Part shown: positions 22,386-33,365 of the stretch, one piece after another
How the letters are laid out: each line of letters starts with the position of its first letter
How positions within the stretch are numbered: position 1 is the stretch's first letter
From: Carya illinoinensis
Lineage: Eukaryota > Streptophyta > Magnoliopsida > Fagales > Juglandaceae
Direction: 5' to 3'
Length of the DNA stretch: 64,000 nucleotides
NCBI RefSeq assembly: GCF_018687715.1
Contig: NC_056765.1
Location: 15,916,001 to 15,980,000, forward strand
Made by a program: the position numbers and the translations under genes
The notes under the pieces: model-generated
Databases searched by the model: none
The model's input: the letters and a program-made list of their open reading frames with translations, nothing else
Told to the model about the DNA's origin: nothing

Positions 22386-22731
22386 GGAAAAAGTGAGGGG
22401 AAAAAGCTAGGGGCTTGGGTATTTAATCTAGGCCCTTCGTCTTGGAATCTTCAAAACGATATAATGGTGAGTTTAAATATTGATTTGAAAATGGGTAAGC
22501 ATTTATTTAATATTTTTAGAGCCCTTCAAAAATATTATAATTGTGTTATTTAAAAACAACTTAGTTTGATAATATTGGAAATATTTCATAGGACATTTAA
22601 AATATTCATAAGCTTTAAAATACTGGGTTTACTTTAAAAATCTGCTTGGTATCTTTAAAAACATACCATCGAGGTTCAACACGTAGAGCGAGACTCATAA
22701 TTGTAAGAGAAGGAAGGAGCGGGTTGTTACA
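19952..22731 (-). mobile_element. LTR alpha2, uninterrupted solo-LTR-like copy
   Basis: Read on the minus strand it starts TGTAACAACCCGCTCC and ends near GGATGACCATTACA. Flanks GGAAA (19947-19951) and GGAAT (22732-22736) form a 4-of-5 TSD. It aligns by eye along its whole length to the two arms of alpha1, and so provides the uninserted reference for that locus. It is antisense to LINE B, just as alpha1 is antisense to LINE A. No gag or pol is visible; His/Thr-rich frames at 21580-22021 come from the GTGTAGTG-type repeats. Confidence 0.85.
22351..22381. repeat. (GA)n microsatellite inside LTR alpha2
   Basis: About 15 GA units, at the position equivalent to the (CT)n at 8033-8077 of alpha1. 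Confidence 0.9.
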
Positions 22732-22869
22732 GGAATATTCAGGGTTTACTACTGAGCCCTTGAGTGGGGTTCAAAATCTATTAAAAGCTTGAAGTGGTAC
22801 ATTGAAGGAGAGGGCCAAAGTTAAAGACAAAGATAGGTGAAGGAGATTGATAAACTAATAGGGGAAATA

Positions 22870-24560
22870 AAGAAGCTGCAAGATAATGAGGGACCAGATA
22901 AAGTTGAAGTCATTCGAGGGCTTCAAAAATAGGTTGGAATTCTATTAACTCAAGAGGACATAAAATGGAAACAGATGGCGAAAAAGAGTTGGTATAAACT
23001 TGGTGATAAAAATACCAAGTTTTTCCATGCATGTGCCTCTCAAAGAAGGAAGAGAAATCAAATAAGACAGGTATTAGACTCCAGTGGTAGGTTATGGGAG
23101 GTGCAGGAGGAAATAGAATGGGCTTTCTATAATCACTATAAACAAGTGTATTAGTCTTCTTACCTTTCAAGTGAGACCATTAAGGTTTGCCTTTCTACAA
23201 TGGAGAATAGAGTAACATCTGAGATGAATGAAGACATGCTGAGAGAATTTACCAGAGAAGAGGTGGAAGATGCTGTAAACCAAATTGGGCCTCTGAAATC
23301 TTCAGGCTCTGATGGATTTGGGGCCTCTTTCTTCCAAACCTATTGGCAGGTGGTGGGGGGAAGGTGACTGATGTAGTACTCAGTTTTCTCAGAGGGGATG
23401 GCAACTTGCTGAATTGTAATCATACTCATTTGGTTTTAATCCCTAAGGTAAAGGAGCCAAAAACAGTTGGGGACTATAGGACAATTAGTCTTTACAATAT
23501 TTTGTATAAAATCATTGCAAAGACCTTAGCCAATAGACTGAAAGGCGTGCTTGACCATGTTATTTCTCCAAACCAAAGTGCATTCATACCTGGTCGACTC
23601 ATCATAGACAACATAGTGGCAGCTTATGAGATTCTCCACTCAATGAAGGTGAAGCAAAGGAGAAATAAGGGGAGTATGACTTTAAAACTTGACATCTCAA
23701 AAGCATACGATAGAGTTGAGTGGGAGTTTTGAAAAGCAGTAATGGTTAAAATGGGTTTTGATGGAAGATGGGTGGGTCTTATGATGCAGTGTGTGCAGAA
23801 TGTTTCCTATGCCATATTAGTAAAATCGAAAGGCTAGTAATTCTTTCTTTCCTTCTCCTGGCTTGAGGTAGGGAGACCTCTTATCTCCCTACGTCCTACT
23901 TCTGTGTGCAGAAGGGTTGAGTAATCTTATCAATCAAGCCAAAAGGAATGAGGAGCTAAGAGGGGTTTCAGTGACTAGAGGAGGGTTAAGGGTGACACAT
24001 TTACTATTTGCAGATGATTGCTTGATTTTTGGCCAAGCTTCATGGTAGGAATGGATGAAGATGAAGGATTTGCTTGAGATCTATGAGAGGGCATCAGGGC
24101 AAAGCTTGAATAGGCAAAAAAAATCCATGTTCTTTAGTTCAAATATAAATAGGGATATCAGGAGAAGGATAATGAATGATGTGGGGGTGGGGATTCAAAA
24201 TATTTGCGAAAAATACTTCGAGTTTCCTATAATGGTGGGAAAGTCCCAATATAACACCTTTAGAGAAATAAATGATAGGGTTTGGAATAAGATTAGTAAT
24301 TGAAAAAAACATTTTTCTCTCACCCTTTGGCAAAGAAGTATTGCTGAAGGATACAAGCCTTGCCCCACTTATCATATGAATGTCTTTAAGCTTCCAGTAA
24401 AATTATGCATAGAAATTGCTGGTTTAATGGCAAAGGTCTGGTGGGGTTCTCAACAAAAGCTAATAGGATTCAATGGAAAAGTTGGGCAAAGATGGAGTTG
24501 CAAAAATAGAGGGGGGAATGGGTTTTAGGGAACTCTAGAGTTTCAATACTACCCTCCTTG
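22870..24560 (+). pseudogene. LINE B reverse transcriptase pseudogene
   Basis: 22975-23160 has KKSWYKLGDKNTKFFHA. 23343-23732 has LVLIPKVKEPKTVGDYR, ANRLKGVLDHVISPNQSAF and KLDISKAYDRVEWEF, so catalytic motif A is intact. Near 23865-23900 is GDLLSPYVLLLCAEG-like sequence. About 24000-24035 encodes LLFADDCLIF, so motif C (F-A-D-D) is intact. 24055-24303 has DLLEIYERASGQSLN. The catalytic aspartates survive, but stops near 23730 and 23836 and later frameshifts break the protein. Confidence 0.86.
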
Positions 24561-24799
24561 CAAAACAATGTTGGAAGATATTGTATATGCCATACTTAGT
24601 TGCTACTAGAGTTCTTAAAGATAAGTACTTTAGGCATATAGAGCTGGTGAAGGCAAAATTAGGCTATGGACCTTAAAAAATATAGAGGAGTTTGTGGGGA
24701 TCTCTTGACTTGCTCAAGGAAGGGTTGTTATGGAGAGCAGGTTTGTATTTAGGGAGATAAATGGGTTCTTAGACCAACTCATTTTTGTATTCAATATCC

Positions 24800-25290
24800 A
24801 AGGAGAATTATGAGAACTGATGCTAAAGTTAAAGAGTTATTAGTTGGTGGTAGGTGGAATAACAGGTTGGTTAGAGAAGTAATGATGAAAGATGAAGCTA
24901 ATATGGTGTGTGGGATACCGGTTAGCCAAACTAATGCCCCTGACAGAAGGATTTGGGCCTTTACAAAGGATGGACTGTGTAGTGTAAAAAGCAGTTATCA
25001 CTTGGAATGGTCTCGAAAGGCTAGAGCTGAAGGGAGCTCATCAGAGGCAAAACTGGGTAAAGAGGTTTGGACCAAATTTGGAAGTTGAATACACCTGAAG
25101 TAGTCAAGATGTTCATGTGGAAAGTAGCTATGAATTGTCTCCCTACCATAAATTTGTATAGAAGGAAAGTGGTGGAGAACCCTCTTTGTTCTGTGTGTGG
25201 AAGGGATAAGGAATCTGTTAGTCATGTTTTGTGGACCTTTAGTGCAGTAAGAGATGTCAAGGCTGAACAATCTAGTCCAATTTAGAAATG
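24800..25290 (+). pseudogene. LINE B zf-RVT region
   Basis: 24810-25088 ends with RIWAFTKDGLCSVKSSYHL, and 25067-25285 continues with TPEVVKMFMWKVAMNCLPT and C-S-V-C-G-R-D-K-E-S-V-S-H-V-L-W, the zinc-binding-like motif of plant LINEs. One frameshift at about 25085 separates the halves. Its role in the protein is not established. Confidence 0.8.
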
Positions 25291-25524
25291 GCCCCGAGTG
25301 GAGGGGGACTTCATGGATTTATAGGGGATGCTGACACAGAAACTATCTAAGCAAGAACTTGACTTAGTGGCAACTATTATGAGGAACAGTTGGTTGAGAA
25401 GGAACACATATGTCTTTAAGGAAAAGTTCAAAGGACCTAGTGAGATGTTCTTACAAGCACAATACTACCTGAGTTTTTTGTAGAAGCTAAAGGAGAATAG
25501 AGTGGAGTTGCAAGGGGAGTAAAT

Positions 25525-25920
25525 GTGCAAAGGAGAAATATGAAGTGGAGGAAACCTAGGAGTGGGTTTGTGAAGGTGAATTGGGATGCTAGTTTGGATT
25601 TGGGCAAAAATGGAATGGGGATGGGAATAGTAGTGATGGATGTAGATGGTGAGTTGATGTTGTCACTGTGTAATCATGTTGCAGGAGTTAGCACACCTGC
25701 TGTTGTTGAGCTAAATGTTGAGCTGAATTGGCATAGGGTCATCTTCAAAGATGATGCTTTGGGAATTATTCAGTCTATAAATAGGAAGAGTTACTACTGG
25801 GAATGGCATGGACAAATAGTAGAGGATAAAAAGTTGAGTTTATTCAATAGAGATACTTGGTCTATACAGTATACTAAGAAAGATAATAATAGAGTAGCTC
25901 ATATTATTAGAGGTAGATGA
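25525..25920 (+). pseudogene. LINE B plant-type RNase H
   Basis: A single 131-residue open frame. RSGFVKVNWDASLD carries the first catalytic Asp, GMGIVVMDVDGEL the second strand, AVVELNVEL the Glu position, VIFKDDALGIIQSI the next acidic site, and KKDNNRVAHIIRG the closing motif (family form N-x-x-A-H). It removes template RNA in LINE replication. This is the best preserved domain of LINE B, but it is separated from RT by stops. Confidence 0.82.
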
Positions 25921-26076
25921 AGAGGTTATTTGGATGGAAGGGGGGCCGGAGGATATAAATTCCTATGTAATGCAGGAAAACTGTGTAATGATCCAAATTG
26001 AGGTAATACAGAATGGTTTTCTGTTTCAAAAAATATAGATTTTATTTTCATTTCTAATGTGGACCAGCTCCTGCTA

Positions 26077-26586
26077 TGTTACACGACTTGATAGGTAACC
26101 GATAGAAGAGAAGAGAAGGACAAGGGCATGAAGGTGTGTGGGTGAAGGACTGTGAAGTGCAAGAATGAATTGGAAGGGAAAGTGTTCGATTGGAATCCTA
26201 GAGGACTAAGTATGGGTTTGGGCCTTCATGGGCCATATGTGTAGAAGAGAACAACGGGCTTCAGCTAACAAGGAATGTGGGTGATGGACTTCGAACTAGT
26301 TGGGCTTCAATTGTGCTTTCATTTACCAAATGTAATAGCTTGTAAGCCCATAGACTTTTAAAAGGGCACTTTAGTCTTTTTACTTTTAGTAGTATTAAGG
26401 GTATGTCTATGACAGAGTTGGTTATGCTATTTTCCAGAATACTCTTGTACTTTCTACATTTGGAGGTGCCTCCCTCGAATCAAGCCTCAGTTTATCCCTA
26501 TCAATTTACAAATTGATACAATTTTCTGCAGTATTTCTCAATCATCTTCTTCATTACATTCATCCAACCCCAATTTAGTTGTTACA
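26077..26586. mobile_element. Short solo LTR (510 bp)
   Basis: Starts TGTTACACGACTTGA and ends AATTTAGTTGTTACA, flanked by TGCTA (26072-26076) and TGCTG (26587-26591), a 4-of-5 TSD. No coding sequence, PBS or PPT is present, so a solo LTR is the simplest reading. Length and termini fit a copia-type LTR. It appears to lie in the 3' region of LINE B. Orientation cannot be decided. Confidence 0.7.
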
Positions 26587-26591
26587 TGCTG

Positions 26592-27005
26592 TCTATGTTT
26601 TCTAAGCATGCATCCAATCTAGTACTCAATTAGTGTAAAAAAAAAACTTATGAATTTAATAGTTTACTCAATTTAATTTAATATTACACAAGTTGGATTT
26701 TTTTTTTATTTTTTTGTTAGATAAAAAAAATAAGAAGGGCGATCGAGATGGTTGTACTGTGCAAGGATTCTCAAAAGTCATGTACTTGGATTATTTATTA
26801 AGAAGATTTTGACCAAGAAGGAACGGTCAGGGAAGATAAATTAATGTTTATATATAATACAGAAATAAACGTACAAAAAGAAAGAACTAGGTGACAAAAG
26901 CATGCATGCATGCGTGTCATTTTTTGTGGGACTCTGCTATATTATATACAAGCTAGCTTTTTGCATAGTGATAATTTTTCCATCTTCCTAGTGGAGACTA
27001 GAGTG
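26592..27005. other. Non-coding flank
   Basis: AT-rich. The A-run at 26638-26648 may be the tail of LINE B. No gene is seen. The sequence up to 27005 is the insertion target of the following hAT element. Confidence 0.5.
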
Positions 27006-27013
27006 GTTTCTCT
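27006..27013. repeat. Left 8-bp TSD (GTTTCTCT) of hAT 1
   Basis: Repeated exactly at 31824-31831, on the other side of the element. Confidence 0.92.
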
Positions 27014-27189
27014 TAGGGCTGTACAAAACTCCGATATTTTCGATTCCGTCCGAACTCCACTCCGATTCCGACTCTGTCATAGTCGGAATTTTCAGAAAGC
27101 GAAATCGGAGTTAGAGTAGCTCTGAGTTTATGTTCAGAAGTTGGAGTCAGAGTGGTGAGTTGCTCCGATTTCTGACTCCGACTTTCAAA

Positions 27190-28866
27190 TTTTTTAAAAT
27201 TAAAACAGATGTAAAACAACGTAGTTTTGCATCTGTTTTAATTTTTTTTTTAAATAAACCTCTTTATTAAACGATGCCATTCCATTTAAATAGGAACAAC
27301 ATCGTTCACTATGACCTGTTGGCGTTGCATAATGCCATTTCTTGATTTAGCCCTCCCTGAGTCCCCCTCAATGCAGCCTCACCTCCTCGCCCCGAGACCT
27401 CACACTTACAACCTTATAGGCTTACAGTAACACAGCCTCACGGCTCACACCATCACATGACTGCCCTCAGCCTCACACGACGGCCTTCATTTGTCTTGCC
27501 CATACACAGCTCACAGCTAAGAGTCCCTGAGACGCATCTTGCCAGCTGCCGAGTGCCGACTGGTCATCACTTATAGTTCCCAGTTCCCAATCGGTAATTA
27601 CTAATTTTAGGTTGTAGTTTTTTTCAAATAATGTAATGTAATGGTTCCTTTTTCTGCAATTTAATTTGTTGGTTTATGAATTTAGTTCGTTGTATGTAAT
27701 TAGGATGGAAATGCAGTAATAGAATCATTGTTATAGGAATGTAAATGTGGTTGCATGCAATCTGTTTGTGAAAATGCCTCAGTGAATCATTAGTTTGTTT
27801 TTTGAAATATCAAGAACGAGAACAAGTGAACAACACTAGTCTACTACTTGTGTTTAATCTTTTTTACTTAATTAAAAAAAAAATCTAACATCACATTAGA
27901 TCATTAGATCAAGGAGCAACACCGAACAAGAGAACAAGTGAACAACACATTAGATCATTTTTTCTAACATCTCTCATAAGTATTTAAAACAACATTTGAA
28001 TCTCTTTTATTTTTTTTATTCAAATCAAGGAAGTTCTATATCCTAATCATACTGTATAGTGTATTGCCAAGGTATGGATCTAGCTTTAAATTCAACTTTA
28101 AGACTCTCAATGCAGATAAAAAATGATCAGTTCATGATTGAAATTAATTCTCTACGTACATAATAAAAGACTCAAATAATACTTTTATATACATATTATA
28201 TATATATATGGATTTAGGTTCATAATGGCATGTAATAAACACATGTTGGTATATATCTGGCCATGTCATATTGATAAACAAATGCACCCTTCTTTTTGAA
28301 ACACAAGGGCCACTTTAGTTTAGTCATGTGAAAAGCTACATCCGATATGCTTTGGGATGCTAATTCATTTTTTCCATCCAAGTATAAGTAGGTTCTTTAT
28401 GATTTCCCTAAGTCCGGACATGAATAAATGCTGAAATTATTATCACTATATTATATTATTATATATTATCCAACTGATTATATATATATGTATGTCTATA
28501 TCATTGATCAATTTGATCCTCATTCAAGTTTACAAAAAGTAGCTTTTAATTAATATTGCTTGTTATTTTCTACCAACTTTTACCAGACGTAAAAGATGGA
28601 GAATTGTATATATATGTAGTGCTGCCAAAACAGCATTAATTTGTTCCTGTTTGTGAGAATTATATATTGAGCCTCTTCTTTTGATAAATTAAGAAACTTG
28701 ACAAACGAGAAAGTAAATATGTGAACAAGTTTCTCTAAATAGTAAATTCGACTGTATTTACAGCTTTGTTATAATTTTATTTTATTTACAGTCCTTCTAA
28801 TTTTTTATTTAGCAATTAACTCCCTACTTTTAATTTAATTTTTCAGATTCTTTGATTTCAAATAGT
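27190..28866 (+). other. hAT 1 leader, probably with an intron
   Basis: No coding domain. A GC-richer stretch at 27330-27590 is followed by AT-rich DNA. The pyrimidine-rich TTTAATTTTTCAG at about 28833-28846 just before the start codon looks like a 3' splice site, so a 5'-UTR intron is likely; a donor such as GTAATTAC near 27594 is only a guess. Confidence 0.4.
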
Positions 28867-31246
28867 ATGGATGCTAGACCTAGTGGAGGTAGAGATTGTG
28901 GAGACGATGACAGTCCTCCTACACTAGCGAGGGCTTCCACCCCAATGACGGCAGATACTTCTACCCCTAGAGCCCCATCTAGGGCAGCATCTAGACCAAC
29001 ATCTAGAGCGGTATCTAGAGTAGCTACTTCTTGTGCAAGTAGTCGACTCCCAGTAGATATAGAAGGAGAAGATGAAGATATGTTCAATGAAGAGGAGGAG
29101 ATGGCAGATATGCCCATTCAGCCTGATCAACCACCATGGCCTTCTAAAAAACGATTGTGGACGTGGGAACATTTCACTAAAATTCCTGGTGATCGTGTGA
29201 ACCCTCAGGCAAGATGCAACCACTGTGAGCAACTTTGTGGTTGCCATTCGAAGAAGCAAGGCACCCGTGTATTAATAGCACATCTTACTGGTTGCCAACA
29301 GTATAAAATCGCAAAGGGATTGGCGTCCATTGGCACTGATCAAACAAGTTATGAAACTCAAATGGCAACTGATGGTGGCCCTTCACATGTTAAGAAGCTT
29401 ATAATCCCTCAATATAGTGAGAAGATTTTGCGGGAATTACTTACAGAGATAATCATTACTGATGAGATGCCTTTTACCACAGCTGACAAAAAATGCTTCA
29501 ACAAATTTGTGTGCTGTCTTGAGCCACGTTTTCCCATGCCTTCATGGTATACGGTTATGCGAGATTGTATGAAGAGGCATGTGAGGGAAAAGACGGAAAT
29601 GAAGGAGATGTTTAGTCGAACTGGCCAGAGAGTGTCATTCACCACTGATACATGGACGTCCATACAAAATGTGGGCTACATGTGTATCACAGCCCACTTT
29701 ATTGACAGTGAGTGGACGCTGCATAAACGAATAATTGGATTTAATGAGATTGTTGATCACAAGGGTGCATCCATTGCTACAATGATGGATGATTGTATTC
29801 AGGACTGGGGTATTAAAAAAGTCCTTTGTATCACAGTTGATAATGCCAGTGCCAATGACACTGCAATTGAGTGGTTTAAGAGGAATACAACGGTAAAAGA
29901 TGATATCCTTCGTGGACAAGAGTTCCTACATGTTCGATGTTGTGCTCATATCATCAACCTCATTGTATCTGAGGGGTTGAAGGAGGTTGATTATTCAATT
30001 ACCAAAGTCCGTAATATTGTGAGATATGTGAGGGCTTCCCCCCAAAGGCTTGGCAAGTTTAAGGTTATAACAGAACAGCTTCAGATTCCATCTTCTACGA
30101 TGTTGTGTTTGAACATTCCGACTCGATGGAACTCGACATATATGATGTTGGAGGTGGCGTAGAAGTACGTAAGAGAGTTCCAGAGAATGGAGGTCGAGGA
30201 TGGGGGTTTGAGGTATGCTTTGATGGAGTCTACTGGGGCAAGAAGGGAGCTTGGTGCACCAGATGCAGTTGATTGGGATCGAGTAAAGTCTCTTGTTGAT
30301 TTTTTGAAATTGTTTTATGATACAACTATGCGGATATTTGGATCAAAATATTGTACTGTGAACTTGTACTTCGATGAGCTTTCGAGGATTCATGAACACC
30401 TGCAACAAAGTTATGCTAACAGTGAGGGATTGTTATATGCTATGGCTATGAGGATGAAATCAAAATATGATAAATATTGGGGGGATATTGTGAAGATAAA
30501 TGGATTATTACTTGTGGCTGCAATACTTGACTCTCGATATAAGTTGGAAATTATACAATTTTTCTTTATTGACATCCTTGGGGAAGAGAAGGCTGAAGAG
30601 TTTATTAAAGAGCTAAGAAAAGATATTGATGGCTTATATAGCCACTACAACAATAATGGTCATCCTACTTCAGCAAGTGGTAGCCATAGCTTCTCACACC
30701 CGACCAGTTCGACATCTCCTATGATTACACTACTTCTGCTGCAGCTATTTCATCACCATTGGTGCAGCGATATCATCAAAGGCAATCGAAAAATATTATG
30801 CAACGTAGGTCTGAGGTTGAACACTATTTGATGGAAGATGTCGAGGCACCTAGTGACGCATTTCAGTTATTAACTTGGTGGAAGGTTGATTCCACCAAGT
30901 TTCCTATTCTTTCCCGAATAGCTCGAGATCTGCTAGCTATTCGTATCACTAAGGTTGCATCTGAGTCGGCGTTTAGCACTGGAGGTCGTGTGTTGGATGT
31001 TTAATGGAGTTCATTGTCAGCTTCAACTGTGGAGGCCCTCATTTGCACACAAAACTGGCTATGTGAAATGCCCATTGGAGTAGATATCATTGATCCAGAG
31101 AGTTATAGGCTTGAATCAGGTAACTTTATAGTTTATATGCTTTTAAATGATAATTTAAATATTTGTAATGTTTTAATTATTAAACTTCTAATTTTTATGA
31201 TTTTGTAGACATACTTGTGAACCCTAGCATAGTTACGGATGAATGA
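28867..31246 (+). pseudogene. hAT transposase, RICESLEEPER-like, mutated
   Basis: The ATG at 28867 is preferred over an upstream TTG. N-terminus: Ser/Thr/Arg-rich, then an acidic patch. At about residues 105-150 there is a BED-type zinc finger (ARCNHC ... LIAHLTGC). The catalytic core has SFTTDTWTS, GYMCITAHFID and CITVDNASANDTAI, then HVRCCAHIINLIV and IPTRWNSTYMML. C-terminal part: a DUF4413-like segment, then SRIARDLLAIRITKVASESAF, the hAT dimerisation motif. Defects: in-frame TAG at 30160, a frameshift at about 30700-30760 and TAA at 31002. A phase-1 intron (31120-31208, GTAACT...TTGTAG) rejoins to a stop at 31244. Cut-and-paste transposase in the family; inactive here. Confidence 0.9.
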
Positions 31247-31640
31247 TAATTGCGGATGAGTTACAAGTTACATGGATGAGGAGTTGTGTTCATGTATTGT
31301 AGTGATGCTATTCAGGTACTATATTAGTATTTTTAAATCATTTAAAAAATTATTGACCATTTCATAATTCATACTATATTTTTTAAAAATATTTTCATAT
31401 GTATTATTTTGCAGATAAAAGTTTATGAGAACGAATGCCGAATGGTAGTGGCTACTGGCTTCAACTCCCAGAATCAAGACTTTATCAATGTTCAATTACT
31501 AATTTACTACTTTTTGGCTTTGTAATGTATGACTGTATGGAATTTAATCAATGTCATTTGTATTTAAGTTTTTTTATTTATTTTTACATCATTTTTGTGA
31601 AATTGGAAGTCAATTAGGTTGTTGGATCTTGAATTTCGCA
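31247..31640 (+). other. hAT 1 3' UTR
   Basis: AT-rich sequence after the transposase stop. A possible further intron (GGTACTATATTAG to TTTTGCAG, about 31314-31414) is present. No separate gene is visible. Confidence 0.4.
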
Positions 31641-31823
31641 TGGGCCTTCGGAGCTGGGCCTTCGGATTTGGACTTGGGCCTTCGGAGTCGGAAGTGGGCC
31701 AAAGCCCAACAATGCTCCGATCGGAGTTTCGACATCATTTCAGAGTCGGAGTCAGAGTGAAAATTTTTCTGTCAGAGCCGTGGTCGACCATTCCGACTCT
31801 GTCGGAGTCGGAGCCCACCCCTA

Positions 31824-31831
31824 GTTTCTCT
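31824..31831. repeat. Right 8-bp TSD (GTTTCTCT) of hAT 1
   Basis: Exact repeat of 27006-27013, adjoining the CCCCTA end. Confidence 0.92.
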
Positions 31832-32659
31832 GCCATCAAAAATTCCATCTTATCCAAAAGAAAAATTCCACACAACCTCCCCACTGTAGCACAACCTCCG
31901 CACACCTTAAGTGGCGAACTGGTTTGGTCGACCACGGCTCGGTTCGCTTTCTCCCCCCCCCTCACTCAACGAGATTCTCTCCCCCTCCTCAATTCCCTTT
32001 CTCCTTTTCAAAAGCTAGAGTTGTTTCTCCCCCTACCTCACATCCCTTTCTTCCCCTCCAGAAAGCCCTCACCTGATTCATCTCCTTTCTTCCAAAGTCC
32101 TCACCCCAGTGAAAACCCTCTCACATCGTCGCCCCTTGCGATCTGTCACCCCCATTTTCTTCCCCTCCTGAAAGCCCAATGAACACCACCTCATGGCAGG
32201 ATCCCCCAGCCCCTGTATTCTCTCAGACCTGAAAGGCTAGAAGAAAAATTTCTCATCCTCACCCAAAAAATCTCAGCACCCATGAAACCCTAGAAAAATT
32301 ACTTTGGGAATTCTTTATTCTTTTTTTGAAACTTCCAAGTATTACAGAATGGGAGCATAGGGGACACCTTCTATGGTGCATACACATATGAGAATCTTGA
32401 GAGGGAACCATACTAGCCATCGGAGAAGCTCCAAATTTCTATCACTTTGATCTTTTGCAAGCTCTTTTGTCTGTTTCTCTCACTCACACACATAAATCTA
32501 AAGAAGAAGAATGGGGATGTATTGGCTCAATTTGTTGAAGAATTGGGTGATCTTGGGATTGTCGATGAGGACATCCAAGATTTTGGTAATGAGAATTTCA
32601 ATCCAGCTCTTGGAGTTAATACAATTTGTGTTTTCCCAAAGAATAGTGCTCGAGGTATG
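31832..32659 (+). other. Pyrimidine-rich region with an exon-like segment
   Basis: 31900-32200 is CT-rich and could be a promoter or 5' UTR. At 32498-32654 there is an open, non-repetitive frame reading NGDVLAQFVEELGDLG, IVDEDIQDFGNENFNP and VNTICVFPKNSARG, followed at once by GGTATGTG, which looks like a 5' splice donor. LTR beta begins at 32660 within that putative donor. The composition looks like real protein, but I do not recognise the family. It may be an exon of a broken host gene or of an older element. Confidence 0.35.
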
Positions 32660-32924
32660 TGTGACGCCCCCAAATCCCCACGTACGGACATGGGGAAATT
32701 GAGACGTCCGGATGATGACATCACGGGTCACCACCCTATCGACGTGCCAAGTGTGTGTAAAATCGACGAATGTGCACGAGAAATACGCAGCGAAAAGCAA
32801 AGTCAATAACTAAGTACCAGAATTTTTCTTAATTCAATACAAAGCTGTTCAAAACATACATAATAAAACATTACAAAACACAAACATAGTTTTAAATCAA
32901 ATAACAAAACTTTAACTTTAACTT

Positions 32925-33130
32925 CAGCACCCCGGCAGAGCCGCATCCTCGGGCTCAGCCTCCTCCTCCTCATCCTCGATTTCTACACCCAAATCTATGG
33001 TACCAAAAATGGTGCCGCAGGTAAGTAAAATGCAAACACCACCAAATAAAAACATATAAAACTCAAACAATATGCATGAAAGGATGCCAATGCACAAAAT
33101 CCATAAATCATATTTTTCCCACGCACGCCA
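32925..33130 (-). CDS. Conserved short ORF in LTR (copy in beta 3' LTR)
   Basis: The minus-strand frame gives a hydrophobic stretch (ILSCILFEFYMFL, then ILLTCGTIFG) followed by an acidic tail EIEDEEEAEPEDAALPGC and a stop. The same frame, with different nucleotides, occurs in the 5' LTR (40437-40640) and in gamma (39729-39983). No clear start codon, and no known family. It may be a small protein with one membrane-like segment, or merely conserved LTR sequence. Confidence 0.3.
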
Positions 33131-33254
33131 AAAATCCCATTTGGCGCAAAATATATCCTTTAATCAAATCCTCGCCATTATCCCAGATAATGGCCCAAAA
33201 ACTAGTCTCGCCATTTTCCTAGAAAATGGCCCATTAACCAAATCATCAGAGCAC

Positions 33255-33365
33255 TGTAGGCAGGAATTGCAGGCGGGACTCTACCACCATCCCTACGCGT
33301 GCACCGTTGGCGAGAATCGCAGGCGGGACTCTACCACCATCCCTACTTACCACCATCCCTACACG
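33255..33365. repeat. Minisatellite in 3' LTR of beta (two units)
   Basis: CAGGCGGGACTCTACC recurs at 33271 and 33321, 50 bp apart. The 5' LTR carries three such units (40784, 40850, 40919) with longer spacing, so the array changed after insertion. Confidence 0.8.

Larger units (their letters stand above)
17811..26660 (+). mobile_element. LINE B, L1-type, split by LTR alpha2
   Basis: Plus-strand LINE with ORF1 (17.85-19.16 kb), endonuclease (about 19.2-19.95 kb), LTR alpha2 (19952-22731), RT (22.87-24.4 kb), zf-RVT (24.8-25.3 kb) and RNase H (25.5-25.92 kb). The 3' end is either near 26040 or, allowing for the solo LTR at 26077-26586, at the A-run at 26638-26648. The 5' edge is approximate. 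Confidence 0.83.
27014..31823 (+). mobile_element. hAT 1, complete 4.8-kb hAT transposon
   Basis: Begins TAGGGCTGTACAAAACTC and ends GGAGCCCACCCCTA; read inward the right end is TAGGGGTGGGCTCCGAC, so the terminal inverted repeats match imperfectly. An exact 8-bp TSD brackets it. Both subterminal regions are full of CTCCGA/TCGGAG motifs (27030-27190 and 31630-31815), as expected for transposase binding sites. It encodes one RICESLEEPER/Ac-like transposase at 28867-31246, now mutated. About 1.8 kb of non-coding leader precedes the gene. Confidence 0.92.

Noticed and set aside
28830..29919. Antisense frames within the hAT transposase
   Set aside because: Shadows of the sense coding sequence; no family resemblance.
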